DNA of 64,000 nucleotides from positions 56,616 through 120,615 of the forward strand of contig VSDK01011699.1 in NCBI GenBank assembly GCA_009767595.1, written 5' to 3'. Below the pieces are notes generated by a model. The model saw nothing but the letters and a program-made list of their open reading frames with translations, made no database searches and had not been told where the DNA came from. This document shows positions 40,904-51,514 of the stretch, one piece after another (position 1 is the first letter of the stretch; each line of letters begins with the position of its first letter). The DNA comes from Symbiodinium kawagutii. Its lineage: Eukaryota; Sar; Dinophyceae; Suessiales; Symbiodiniaceae. Made by a program: the position numbers and the translations under genes.

Positions 40904-43780
40904 CTAAGGTGGTCGATTTGGCTTAGGTGAGGGTTAGCTAGGGTTAGTAACCCTTGCTAACCCTCTTATAACCCTGACCTAACCCTCAGCTAAGCCGAGG
41001 TTAACCTAAGCTAAGCCTCTAACTGATTTCACGGAAGCTAAGGTCTTATAAGGACTTAGGTCAGGCTTAGCTAAGCTTAGCTTTTTGTTATCTGCTCAAT
41101 TTCGTTTTTTTCTGTAAAACGCTTAGCTCAGCTTAGCTCAAAAACCTTGTTTTGCTAGGGTTTTGAAATTTGAAGTTTTTGTATCAAAATCAATGAAAAT
41201 CTGAGGCTGCAAAGGATGATGTTAAGATTTTTTTGAAATCAATTGTTTTGTGAATGTTGCAGCATTTCAGCCATAGAAGATTGGATGGACCATTGGCTCG
41301 AGCAACTGCTCTGCTTTTGGCAAGATGTGTCTGGACATCTGCTCTTGACAAGGTGTTTTGATCCTCCTTGGTAGCTCCAAAAGAAAATTGGGGGGCACGA
41401 GCACCCTTTAAAACAGAAATCCTGAAATAATATGTCCAAGAATACTAGTTGGTACCCTCAATTTCATTGCAAATTTGAGGTCAGACACCCTGGGGTTGTT
41501 TTCAAGGGGGTCTGGCTATAAACCTGAGAGCCACCACAGAATTATTTTCAAAGGGGTTTGACTATAAGCATGAACTTTCTTGATCTTCTTGAACCCAGCG
41601 AATGCCATCGTACTACATCAGGCTCCCAGTGGCATCACACCGCCAGTTTTGCTGGAAGACCTTTACCTTGTGTTCTTGTATGTCAGAAGGATCCTGACAG
41701 TCGTCATCCAGTTGTTTGGCACTGCGGGCAGAAATGGACTCAGATGTTGATAGTATTTATAAATATTTTTAGATTAGTGGCGTGATCTTCAAAATACATT
41801 AAATACATTAAAAAACACTGTTGAAGTAACACTCTCGTGTTGCAACTCTTCAAGTGACATTCTCGGAAGTCATTCTTGTAGCGGAGAGTCACTCTCGGTA
41901 CTGACACTCTTGGACAGACCAACGGAAGACATTTCAATGATAGATGTCCCAATGCCATCCGCTTTGCAAAAAATATTCCAGTGCCAAACACTGTCAAATT
42001 GTTTTAGTGTAAACCGCTTTGGTGAAAATGTTCCCATGCTAAATCGTTTTAGTGGAAATGGCTTTGGAGAAAATATTCTTAAGCAAAACCCTTTTAGAGA
42101 AAACTGCTTTGGCGCTAAACCGTTTTAGTGGAAATCGTTTTGGAGAAAATGTTCCCGTAAAATATTAGGGTGGATCCCAACAGTAAGATATTCTAACTGA
42201 TAAGTTTCTGGCTAAGCCCCCCCAAATTATTTCATGTATAGATGCCTAGAACTGTTTTAATGGACCGTTTCCAGGATGGGTAAAACTTAATCATGTTTCA
42301 AAGGTTGCACCTGAAGCGTGTAACGATGATGGATTGTTATGATGGAAAACAGATAATGCATCACATACATCAAAGTAACCCAAGAGCCATGTATGCTCGG
42401 TGCAGTGTTGACAAATGGTAAAGAAGATTGACAATATTAGGGTGGATCCCAACAATAAGATATTCAAGCTGATAGGTTTCTGGTTAAGCCCCCCCCAAAT
42501 TATTTCATGTAGATCCCTTGGATGGTTTTAATGATAGTGGAAACCTGTTTGGAGGAAACGCTCCTGTGCAAAACCTTTTCAGGGAAAACCGCTTTGGAGA
42601 AATGTTCAGTGCCAAACCGTTTTAGTCGGAACCGTTTTAGTGTGAACAGTCTGTATAGGATCATTCAGCCCCCCAGCTGAGTGCAACATATGAACCAGTG
42701 CCAGCGCAGTTCAATGGACTGGATGGACTGGGTATACTGGGGTGGTTACTTTTGAGGATGTGTGCAGATATGATCAAAAAATGGGGTCAGTCCCCTGGTT
42801 TCTATTTTTGGTTGGGTGTGTTTTGGATATGTCAGTCCCCAGGATTTTTTATTTCATTTTTGTGTTATTTCAATGAGGGCTTGACCCTCTCAGCAAGTTG
42901 CAAAAAACGTCAGTCACCCCCATTTTATTTTAATTTCTAGTTGGGTACCATCAAATGTTTCTATTTTGAAGGGGGACCGAGCCTCACCCCTACCAACCAA
43001 CAAGGATTGTTTTGCTGAATCTATAAATATGTGGTGTGAAATTCGTATTCTATAATTCATAGCTGCAAAAAAAGATTCAAACATTTATTTTATTAATATA
43101 TATATTTAGATATTATATGTTATCTGAGTGTTATCTGTTTGTTATCTGCCTTTTGTTGTACTGTTATCTGATCGTTATCTGCATTTAACTTTTTATTGTT
43201 ATCTGTTTGTTATCTGTCATGGTTTTGGTGTTATCTGGTTGTTATCTGCTACTTTTCTTGTTATCTGACTGTGATCTGTTTGTTATCTGATAGTTTGTTT
43301 AACTGCTATCTGTTTGTTATCTGATCATATTTCATAATCTCAATGTTTTTGTCAAAAACGTAATTATAAGTTAAAACATATTTTTGATATGTTTATCTAT
43401 ACATATATATACATATATATTCAGAATTCTAGAAGAGGTTTTGAAAAGAGAATACATACAGATCATTATTTTTCTCTCTATCCGTTTTTACATCAAAGCT
43501 CAAAGTCAAATCCAGTTCAGAAATTTCATGAAATTTATAAACACATCAAATTCAATCAAAATAACTAAAGAAAAGAAAGTTAAGTTCAAAAAAGCAACCA
43601 AAACATAAAGAAATATGTGGACAATCAAAAAGTAGCTCAAAACGCTTAGCTCAGGTTAGGTGAGGCTTAGCTCAGGTTAGCTTTTAGCTGTTTTTTTGTT
43701 ATCTGACCTAAGTTAAGTTAACCTCAGCTAACCTCTTATAAGCCTGGCTAACCTCACCTAAGCCAAATCGACCACCTTAG
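40904..43780. mobile_element. 2.88-kb non-autonomous DNA transposon-like element, 29-bp TIR
   Basis: CTAAGGTGGTCGATTTGGCT plus TAGGTGAGG at 40904-40932 is exactly inverted at 43752-43780. Inside both ends lie many AGCTTAGCT/GGTTAGCT words, TCTTATAA, and GTTATCTG (one at 41089, about fifteen in 43113-43345, one at 43699). The interior has a 95-bp direct repeat (ATTAGGGTGGATCCCAACAR at 42168 and 42437) and degenerate CGTTTTAGTGGAAATnGCTT TGG repeats (42000-42160, 42540-42650). No transposase was seen. A short Cys/His-containing ORF (41558-41785; CVLVCQKDPDSRHPVVWHCG QKW) may be a captured gene piece. No clear target duplication. Confidence 0.65.
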
Positions 43781-43894
43781 TGGGCTTGCGCGTAGTTGCT
43801 GCGCAGCCTGTTCTCACGGAGTGTATGAGCCTAAGCCGGCGCTACTCGCAGCCGTTTGATTGCTCTTGCCCACTTTCCTCTCTCCCACGCTCCG

Positions 43895-44588
43895 ATGGCA
43901 ATGCGTGTCAGTGGCACGGTCCAGCTGTGTGGAGGCGCTGCTTTCTTGCAGCTCGCGCCTACGGCTTCTTGTGCGCCAGCAGCACAAGAAGGGCGGAAGG
44001 CAAGACCGCCCACTCAAGAGTTCGTGTCCCTCATCGAGCGCGGTGAAATCCAGGTCCAACGTACTCGTGAGCCTTTCATAGCCTTTCACCAAAGACGCTC
44101 TTAGCTCTGCCCTCAACACTGTGCAAAAGAAGCACAAGTTGCGAACTGGGCAACGTGGAGAATGGACTGCAGAAGCTCACCAAAGTCTGGCAGAGTTGCT
44201 GGGTTCAGCAAAAAAAAAAAGCAGCGGCAGTGATGAGCGCCCTGTCAAGAAGCCACTTCTGGCCTTGCCGCCAGCTCCTGAAGGTCCCGATCCGAAGAAG
44301 CCCAGGTTAGGCTCAGAGTCTGGCTCTGACCAGGAAAGTGCTGAGAAAGGAAGTGAAGAGAGCTCTTCGGAGAGCTCCTCCACGTCATCGTCCACTTGCA
44401 AAAGCCAATTGAGGCGCACCATCGCAGAGTTGCGAGGCACGGTTCAGGAGTTTGAGGAGGCCATTGCAGTGCACCAAAGCATTCAAGACGAAAACGATGA
44501 CCTGAGCGTCTTGGTCGATGATTTGCACGATGAGAACATTGCTTTCCGTGCAGAAATTCGGCAACTGCGCGCCAAATTTGAAGCTTAG
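43895..44588 (+). pseudogene. coiled-coil ORF broken by a 10-bp duplication
   Basis: ATG at 43895 opens MAMRVSGTVQLCGG...SLIERGEIQVQRTREPF. At about 44070-44089 gcctttcata/gcctttcacc is a 10-bp tandem duplication that shifts the frame. Beyond it the other frame continues TKDALSSALNTVQKKHKLRT to a TAA/TAG-free run ending RAEIRQLRAKFEA and TAG (44586-44588). Allowing for the duplication, the product is 227 residues. The C-terminal third (RRTIAELRGTVQEFEEAIAV, then VLVDDLHDENIAFRAEIRQL) is a strong coiled coil. The middle is Ser/Glu/Lys-rich. Its position just before a transposase-like fragment suggests it belongs to a transposon. Confidence 0.5.
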
Positions 44589-44693
44589 ACACGGCTTGAC
44601 GGGCAACGAGAAAACAAAGTGACTGCTTGGGGTGTTCGAGCGATGAGGCAACGTTCGACAAGAGGGATATGGCTGGGTTCTTGGAAGTAGAGG

Positions 44694-45249
44694 ATGCCAG
44701 TGGAGTGGGAGCAGTGGCTTGGCATGGTCCAACGGGGCAAACCTGAGTCTTTAGTGCTTCATCGACTGAAACCTGTGCGAACAGTTCGCCGAGCACCGGG
44801 ACCTGGCGCTGTTAGGAAGGTGGAATGGCAGCCGCTGGCTCAGAGATGGTTGGCGCGCAGAAAAAATCATACTCCACACTGACTCAGCCAAGAGCTACAA
44901 GGTCAGAGTGGAGGGCGTGCTGCATGACCGAGTGGTCCATCAGAAAAAAAGAGTCAAGACGAAGAGTGGCTGGAAGTGGGTGGCTCCACGATATGTGAAG
45001 ATCGTGAAGCACAAAGTCCCTGGCACTTCTAAGACACTCAGCGTCAAAGCTGGCACGCAGGTTGTGGATCGTTGTTGGCGGTTTTTAGAGGATCGCCGCA
45101 ATTTGAATCAGCGCTGCAAAGTCGGATCGCACACGTTGAAAGCACAAATCCGATCAGCACAGTACCAATATTGGTACAAGAATTGCGATTTGTGGTGTGC
45201 GACCGGCGAGCTGTGCGCATGGGCTTTTGATGTCTTTCACGGCAAGTGA
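44694..45249 (+). pseudogene. ISXO2/IS1595-like DDE transposase C-terminal fragment, frameshifted
   Basis: First frame (44694-44882): WLGMVQRGKPESLVLHRLKP, then RRAPGPGAVRKVEWQPLAQR WLARRK. One extra A in the run at 44861-44866 shifts into the second frame: IILHTDSAKSYKVRVEGVLH DRVVHQKKRV ... GTQVVDRCWRFLEDRRNLNQ ... RSAQYQYWYKNCDLW to TGA. HTDSAKSYK fits the second catalytic Asp and the GTQxxDxxWxFL block the region of the third acidic residue of this DDE superfamily. The first Asp and N-terminus are missing. Family call is from memory of motif order, not from a search. Confidence 0.5.
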
Positions 45250-45360
45250 GCTGATTTAAAACGCTAGGGAAAAAATGTGAGAATACTTGGTGAATTGTGC
45301 CGGTGCATTGCGCTGTGGATCGTGTCCATGAACTGCTGCGTTGTTCCTTTGCTTCGCCAG

Positions 45361-45435
45361 CAATAGTTCAAACATGCTGCAGGAACACCTCGAAGATGAC
45401 CATCAGAAGAGGCCGCCGCCAGGTGGAGTGCCAAG
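45361..45435 (+). CDS. internal exon
   Basis: Acceptor tgcttcgccag, donor ag|gtatgt. The frame reads NSSNMLQEHLEDDHQKRPPP GGVP plus AG. The 84-bp tandem array begins 20 bases into the following intron. Confidence 0.45.
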
Positions 45436-45456
45436 GTATGTCAGGTTTATAGTTGG

Positions 45457-45835
45457 TATTCATATCCCACCCTTGCCTGCCATTTGCGCATTAACAACAG
45501 GGTGCATTTGGCATCCAGGTCTATTGGGTTGAGCTAGTTTGATTCATATCCCACCCTTGCCTGCCACTTGCGCATGAACAACAAGGTGCATTTGGCATCC
45601 AGGTCTATTGGGTTGAGCTAGTTTGATTCATATCCCACCCTTGCCTGCCACTTGCGCATGAACAACAAGGTGCATTTGGCATCCAGGTCTATTGGGTTGA
45701 GCTAGTTTGATTCATATCCCACCCTTGCCTGCCACTTGCGCATGAACAACAAGGTGCATTTGGCATCCAGGTCTATTGGGTTGAGCTAGTTTGATTCATA
45801 TCCCACCCTTGCCTCCCACTTGTGCGCTTGCCCAA
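45457..45835 (+). repeat. 84-bp tandem array, 4.5 copies
   Basis: Units start at 45457 (divergent), 45541, 45625, 45709 and 45793 (truncated), with GATTCATATCCCACCCTTGC at each start. Copies 2-4 are almost identical, showing recent expansion. The unit has no spacer/repeat partition, so it is not CRISPR-like. Confidence 0.9.
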
Positions 45836-46478
45836 AATCACATTTTAAAAATTTTGCGTCGGTACCAGGGGGGGTAGCATATATATATTTATGTATTTAT
45901 TTTTTTAATTTATTTATTTAATTAATGTTTATATACAGTAGAATATATTCATACCAATGCAATTGATTGATACAATTTGATGCTTGATAGTGGTAGATGC
46001 TGGCTATCATCCACTTACTTAAATTCCCATCCACCAGTCAGAAGTCATGGCACCGCTTGTTTTTGCGTTGGCACTACTCCAGCAAGGATCAGGTCAATAC
46101 CCTGTGTGGTGGTGTTCACTAGCCAGGTCTCTTTAAACCTTGGCTGCTTTTCCATCCCACTTGAGATGATGGGGCAGTTTGAACTAATCTAAATTCTTGC
46201 AAACGATGGCTCACGTGCCAAGCACCGCTCAGCTCTGGGATGGTAGTCCTGTAGGCAATGGTTCTTTATTTGTTTCAATGGTTTGCAAAGATGTGTCCTT
46301 TACTGATGGTAACTTTCAGTTGCAACTTGTCAGCAGAGACAGGTTTGTTCATGATAATTTGTGACCAATATGACCACCTGCTATGAGATATGATCGGACT
46401 ATCATTGATCCCCGTTTACTGACCATGAGCCACCAACAGAAACATGAAGAAACCATCAAAATGTCATGAACCTTACAT
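45836..46478. other. AT-rich spacer, no gene seen
   Basis: Contains a TA/TTTA-rich stretch at 45880-45960. ORF 45977-46192 lacks coding bias. Confidence 0.4.
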
Positions 46479-46790
46479 GGCAAAGATATGAGTGCGGCTG
46501 CATTGCTTCATTGACAGAGTTCGTCAGGGTGGCTTCACCCCGGATCTTGACCCAACTGACGTGTGGTTAGAGCTGTTTGGAGCCATAAATGGGATATCCC
46601 TATAGGGGGACGCAATTGAAGGAGCTGACAGGACCAAACTGGCGTCCCTGGTGCTTTCCATTTTGCACCCCCAAGAGCTGACATTGAGCGCCGAAACAAC
46701 CGTAGACGATGAAAGGAAGATGCAACGATCACAGTATCAATGCTCATGGAAGCAGCCTCCAGGACGATAACAAAACGATAACAAATGCTG
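46479..46790 (+). pseudogene. coding-like frame with an internal stop
   Basis: The plus frame reads VRLHCFIDRVRQGGFTPDLD PTDVWLELFGAINGISL, then TAG (46603-46605), then GDAIEGADRTKLASLVLSIL HPQELTLSAETTVDDERKM. The amino-acid pattern on both sides argues for a real protein frame. The stop may mean decay, or ctatag may be an acceptor. A longer minus ORF (46535-46945) overlaps but is less protein-like. Confidence 0.4.
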
Positions 46791-47081
46791 CCAAAAACAT
46801 ATTCATACCAGCCAGACCCATTCTGGGTCTTCGTCCTTTCAATTTGTGGAAGTGTTCTGTTGTTAAGTTTGTATGATATTCCCCAACTCTTTGGACAGAA
46901 AAAGGATTTGTTTTTTTCAAACATCATTCTGGCTAACATGTACACGGCTTTGATACCTACTCAATTATTTCTGATTGGGATTAGAGGTTTTTTTGCAGAA
47001 GAAGGCTGGCATGCGGATTTTGCTTGTAAGCAACTTGTGGGCTATAAGCTGAGAAATCGACAAGATGAAAAACAAGGCTAA
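46785..47081 (+). CDS. hydrophobic 98-residue ORF
   Basis: Two hydrophobic stretches (WVFVLSICGSVLLLSLY and IILANMYTALIPTQLFLIGI) then a basic tail (GYKLRNRQDEKQG). It could be a small membrane protein or chance in T-rich DNA. No splice sites fixed. Confidence 0.3.
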   Translation: MLPKTYSYQPDPFWVFVLSICGSVLLLSLYDIPQLFGQKKDLFFSNIILANMYTALIPTQLFLIGIRGFFAEEGWHADFACKQLVGYKLRNRQDEKQG

Positions 47082-47082
47082 G

Positions 47083-47172
47083 GTGTTTTTGGGGACACGC
47101 AAGGAGACACGAGCTTCTTGATACAACCCCAGGTGTTGGATGTCTACGATAAACAGGGTTGCTTTTCAACAC
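47083..47172 (+). CDS. exon-like
   Basis: Frame GVFGDTQGDTSFLIQPQVLD then VYDKQGCFSTLGTY. The right edge runs into a family B element (47196-47262, gttttccctactttagttgg ... cccatagcca), so the donor is near 47165. Confidence 0.4.
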
Positions 47173-47274
47173 TTGGGACCTACTGACTACGATTGTTTTC
47201 CCTACTTTAGTTGGGGAATATCCCTCATTAGTTGGTTAATATTGTCCCATAGCCACTACTTGAAGGAAGATCAT

Positions 47275-47401
47275 TGAAATGGAAAGCTGTTCATCGCCGG
47301 ACGAGGCGGCGTCACATCGCTGTGTGTCCCTGGACCAAAGGATGAGGAGTCGGACCGTGAGCCTCTGGGGAGACTTGCTACTGGCAGTAGAGGATTCTTG
47401 A
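47275..47401 (+). CDS. terminal exon after family B element
   Basis: Frame ..EMESCSSPDEAASHRCVSL then DQRMRSRTVSLWGDLLLAVE DS and TGA (47399-47401). GC-rich. An acceptor-like tgaaggaag lies just upstream, 10-20 bases after the family B end. Confidence 0.45.
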
Positions 47402-47552
47402 TGGTTACAGCCCCTTAGTAATATCAATTGTTCCTTCATATAGCACCGTTAAGTAACCATTCAATAAGCATTGATATATAAATATAAAAGTAAACATCGG
47501 AAGTAACCACTGACATAGCCATGAACAACCTTTGGACCTTTGCTGTTAATTA

Positions 47553-48484
47553 CTAGTTTGGAAGGATCACCCATTTTCTAAAGAATGGCCTGCCATTGGG
47601 GAGTGATGTTGCAGTAGAAATATTATGAAACTGTGGTATTACAGTGGTTTCTTCAAGAAGGGGATCTAGAACCGTGGCTTTGGAGCAAAAATCACTACAC
47701 CTATTATCTCCAACGTAGAAATACATGTGTCTCCAGCGTCTTGAAAGTGAATTTCTGCAAAGCACCTGTTCAAGTCTTTTATTCAAGTATTACGATGTTT
47801 TCTGGAAAAGAACATATTGGTGTTGCAAACAATTTCGCCCTCCTACAGGTAACATTGCCTAAGGTGATTTCCGCATGTTTCAAGGAATTCCATGTTCCTT
47901 TTAGAAGTATGTTCCTGTTGTAGCTCGAACTATTTTAGAGTAGTAAGAGGCGTGTGTTGGAGTTGTTTCTCGGTATATTGTTGGCCTGGTTGTTTCTGTG
48001 CTCAATCTTAGGTTCAGAGCTTTCCCTGACTTACAACTAACATTACAGCACACGAAATGATGCAATTTACGAACACTGCAATACTTTGAAAATAGGTTTC
48101 AAGAGTATTAGTGCACACTATTGCACAGCGCAAGTGTTGAAACACCTGTGTGAAGAAATATATTGATCTCTGAAATGTTTCAAGCCGTTGCAGGCAAAAT
48201 GGCTTGGGTGTCGAATCACCAAACAGGGTTTGCCACTCAACAAAAGATTCTGGAGGTTGATTCAACAAAAACAATTTCAACTCCACTGATTTGAATTTGA
48301 AAGATTTTGCTTTGCCCTTGTAGGTGATTTTCCAACATTCCAAGTGATTTTTGATGTCTCCCGAAATCACACATCCCACCTGGATTTCCTCGATCCACTG
48401 ACGGGGACATCTAGAGTGATAATCATAAGATTCAACTATGAAATTTATGAAATGTTTTAAAATTATAATCCCCAAAAAAATCAA
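47553..48484 (-). CDS. minus-strand ORFs, low-GC, unknown
   Basis: Two minus ORFs in line: 48014-48484 (156 codons; CVISGDIKNHLECWKITYKG, KSVELKLFLLNQPPESFVEW, LETFQRSIYFFTQVFQHLRC) and 47553-47786 (78 codons; SRRWRHMYFYVGDNRCSDFC, SKATVLDPLLEETTVIPQFH). Both are protein-like but AT-rich, unlike the exons. They could be parts of one decayed element gene. A plus ORF overlaps the second. Confidence 0.35.
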
Positions 48485-48597
48485 CTAATTATAATCCTAA
48501 AATAGCCTAAAATAACTAAAATCGTAAATAAGCACAAAAAATCAACTATAAAAATCCAAAAATGATCCTAAAATCCTAAAATAACCACAACTAGTAG

Positions 48598-48727
48598 CTT
48601 CTCTCTGAGCCTCGGAGACGACAAGTCACAGCTGCAGGACCGCATCTCATTTGCCGAAGGAGTGGTGTATCGCAATGACACCGGCGCGCCCGAAGTGCCG
48701 GCTGCTGATGTAGTCATACCCAAGTAG
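48598..48727 (+). CDS. terminal exon
   Basis: After CA-rich, AAATCCTAAAATAACC-repeat intron and an acceptor-like ctagtag, the frame reads SLGDDKSQLQDRISFAEGVV then YRNDTGAPEVPAADVVIPK and TAG. GC-rich with sharp edges. Unknown family. Confidence 0.55.
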
Positions 48728-49348
48728 AGTCGATTGGAAGGTTGGTGAGTGCTTGTAAGAATGATGTTTGGCTCCACAACGATTATCAACCAGTGTTTCT
48801 AGAATACAGTCAGATAATGGCAATATATTACATCTAGTTCCCAATAGAATGTTTATACATATAGATATGCATATAATATCTATATAGTGGTAGTGCATGC
48901 TTCCTATCCATCAGCTGGCAGTGTTGCAAAGCTACCTGGTTGGCTTTGTGCAGTTCCATCATTCCTATGCGGTTGTTGGCTGTTCCAGGGAATTGTTGAC
49001 CAGCCAACCTACTCACCATTTGGCTGGAAAGATCTTTCTTTGCATCGGACCTTTCAAGTTGATTCATGGGATATTCTTGGGATACTGGTTTGAACATGTT
49101 TTACTAGATTCAAAAACATAACTAGGTGGTTTGTTCACACGGACTGGTTAGTGAATGGATTTTGATTCGCAAACCTAGTCGGTGGATTGAAACATGTGTT
49201 ATTTTTCCCCAGTATTGGGGATGATTATTCCCATTGACTGATATTTTTTAAGGGTTGAAACCAACAAAGTGGATATGTTGCCTTTTCCATGGATTTCCCA
49301 TGGGTTGTCATGTGAATTTGTCTGACTTTGGGACTCCATTCACTTCAG

Positions 49349-49439
49349 ACCAGCGTTAACTCAGCTCTACAGTAGCGATTCGAGCTACAAAGCCATGAGT
49401 CGGGACCACCAGCACCAAAACAGATCAGTGGCGCAATGA
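49349..49439 (+). CDS. terminal exon
   Basis: After ccattcacttcag the frame reads PALTQLYSSDSSYKAMSRDH then QHQNRSVAQ and TGA. Followed 30 bases later by a family B copy. Confidence 0.45.
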
Positions 49440-49469
49440 AAAAAAATGAATGGCCAAGCATTCTCATAT

Positions 49470-49595
49470 GGCTATGGGTCAAAACCCTGTACCCCTGGTT
49501 CCCCCATCATTAACGCCTGAAACACCAACTGTGATTGTTGGTGTTTCTTTGAATTCATCTCCATTATTGATGATTAATTAATATTGACCCAACTC
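49470..49595 (+). mobile_element. family B element with insert
   Basis: TATGGCTATGGGTCAAAACC CTGTACCCCTGGTTCCCCC on the left and ATTAATATTGACCC on the right. The middle is replaced by an imperfect palindrome (gaaacaccaactgtgattgttggtgtttc). Confidence 0.5.
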
Positions 49596-49599
49596 GGCA

Positions 49600-49760
49600 T
49601 AGTTTCATGCGTTCACTGTTCACCAGTGCTTGGTTTCTCCTCAAAGTTCCACCTGGCTGCCAGTTGCTCCGGTGCCCACGCGCTGGGGGCAGAGAGGCGC
49701 CCCTCACAGCTGGATTGGCCGGTGCACGGTGCTGCATGGTTCGGGGTGCACCCCTCGTTA
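49600..49760. CDS. GC-rich exon-like island, strand unresolved
   Basis: Three frames are open: plus LAASCSGAHALGAERRPSQL and LLRCPRAGGREAPLTAGLAG, minus RAPANPAVRGASLPPARGHR SNWQPGGTLRR. Coding origin likely from base composition; frame not determined. Confidence 0.35.
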
Positions 49761-50812
49761 TATATCCGTTCATATACGCGCTATATAGATATAGACATAG
49801 CTGCGCCATGCTGCACCCTGATATAGCCTTTCATTTTCTTGAAGTTCAAAGATGTGGACAATGACAACGCTTGTCCATCATGATCGTCACTACAACGTCA
49901 GATGGGCATTTTGTTTGTGACCTTGGTTTATCGCTGTTTATCGTAGTTTTTGAGAATTCAACATGGACGCATATCATCATAGATTCGCGTCAGTAACGAC
50001 TGCGATATGGGTGATTTGCATAGTTACTGTGCTGGCGAAGACAGGAGTCCTGAACTGCCTGGAGGAAGTGAATTCCTGGTCATGAAGGAAGACCCCACTC
50101 AGTCTGCAGTCCCAATGTAATGCAATGGCATCGGTGGTCATGGTGGTCTCAGACATGTTTATATCTCCTGACCATCAGGTGGGACACAGCAACAGATACT
50201 GTCTAAATACTTCTTCCTTTGACCGTGGTATCTAGATTTTGTCCAGCTCTTTTCCATTTCGTTTATCACTGAACATAAAAGGATTAAATTGTGATTGTAA
50301 TATCCGAATCCCTTGCCCTTAACGTCCGACCTGCCCACCAAAGAATACAGTATGTATAGATTCCATCCACGAGGGGGGTCAAATATCAACTCTTATTGAT
50401 GTTATTAGCTGTTATATTGACTACTACGAACGCATTTTACCATCATTGAGAAACCCCCATTTGTTGGTTGGTGGCTCTTGACCAATGACAATGTATATTT
50501 TGTATCTCCACTGTTATTGTTGATTCTTATCCCTTTTGATCAACGATTGACTTGAACCATTGTTTTGTTGGTTGGTATTCCCCATTAATGTACTGGTTGC
50601 TGATTTTAAGCATGTTTTATTTTCACCCGTATGAACAAATGGTTGGTTGATTGACTTGCGCATATTTTTCATGACGGGGTGGTGAGCACCACCAACCAGC
50701 GTATGATCATTATCAACTATTGTGATCATTATTAACTATGATCATAGTGGTAATATATCTGGTTGAACCAACCACCCAGTAGTTAACCATGGGTGGTTCA
50801 ACCACCAAGCAG
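49761..50812. other. intron-like with family C ends at right
   Basis: No gene. A family C copy lies at about 50632-50699 (AAATGGTTGGTTGATTGACT TGCGCATATTTTTC ... CACCACCAACCAG). The C-type end GGTGGTTCAACCACCAAGCA G at 50792-50812 supplies the acceptor of the next exon. Confidence 0.45.
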
Positions 50813-50950
50813 AGTAAGCTGCCGGGGGGAGATGGATCCAGGCACGGCCGGCCCAGTCGGGCGACCCAGAGTTTGCTGGCACTTGCGCTGGTTGATGAGC
50901 TGAGGCGAGCTGAGGGGTTGAGAATGGATGCTGATGAGTGGTCAACAAGG
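50813..50950 (+). CDS. internal exon, phase 0
   Basis: Acceptor from a family C end (accaccaagcag), donor gtgatt. 46 codons: SKLPGGDGSRHGRPSRATQS, LLALALVDELRRAEGLRMDA, DEWSTR. Basic N-half, helical C-half. Among the best-supported exons. Confidence 0.6.
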
Positions 50951-51404
50951 GTGATTAGTATTAACCACTTGTGGTTAATTACCCTTATTAGTGGCCATTA
51001 TCAGCATAAACATTAGTTCAACAAGGGTAATTACCACCATTCGTGGATGATTTCCCAGGGTTTTTCGAACAAAAGGGTGGATTTTCCATTGCCATCTTAG
51101 TTTACCAGAGATGAGTGGCAATAATGTTGATTAATGGCCAAGAATGGTGAATTATCGTTCATGATTGATGAATGATTAATGGTTCATGATTGATGAATGA
51201 TTAATGGTTCATGATGGTTTAGGACACGACTACAGGGTGGCTTCATACCAGCGATAATTGTTTGTGTTGTTCAGTTAATGGTGATTGTGGGAGATCGTAA
51301 TGGATAGTACTAGCAAAAGATAGTACTAGCAAAAGTGATGATGATAACTTGTTGGTCATGACCAAGAAAAACTACTGGATCCGTTTCGTATGTGCCAACC
51401 ACAG

Positions 51405-51514
51405 GCATTTGGCCGTTGAAACACGGTGTCTCAGCGCCACTTGCCGAGGTAACAAGGGCGCCCCCTCCTGATGTCAAGGTGGAGCCGTGGCGCAGCTTGG
51501 TGCCGTTGGGAATG
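51405..51514 (+). CDS. internal exon
   Basis: Acceptor caaccacag, donor gtgggt. The frame reads IWPLKHGVSAPLAEVTRAPP then PDVKVEPWRSLVPLGM. Followed by GGGTGATGGGTGGATGATGG simple sequence. Confidence 0.55.

Noticed and set aside
43384..43608. 74-codon Lys-rich ORF inside the TIR element
   Set aside because: A/T-rich composition alone explains it; no domain or codon bias.
45457..45835. CRISPR-like array
   Set aside because: 84-bp tandem units are identical over their whole length with no repeat/spacer alternation, and the genome is eukaryotic.
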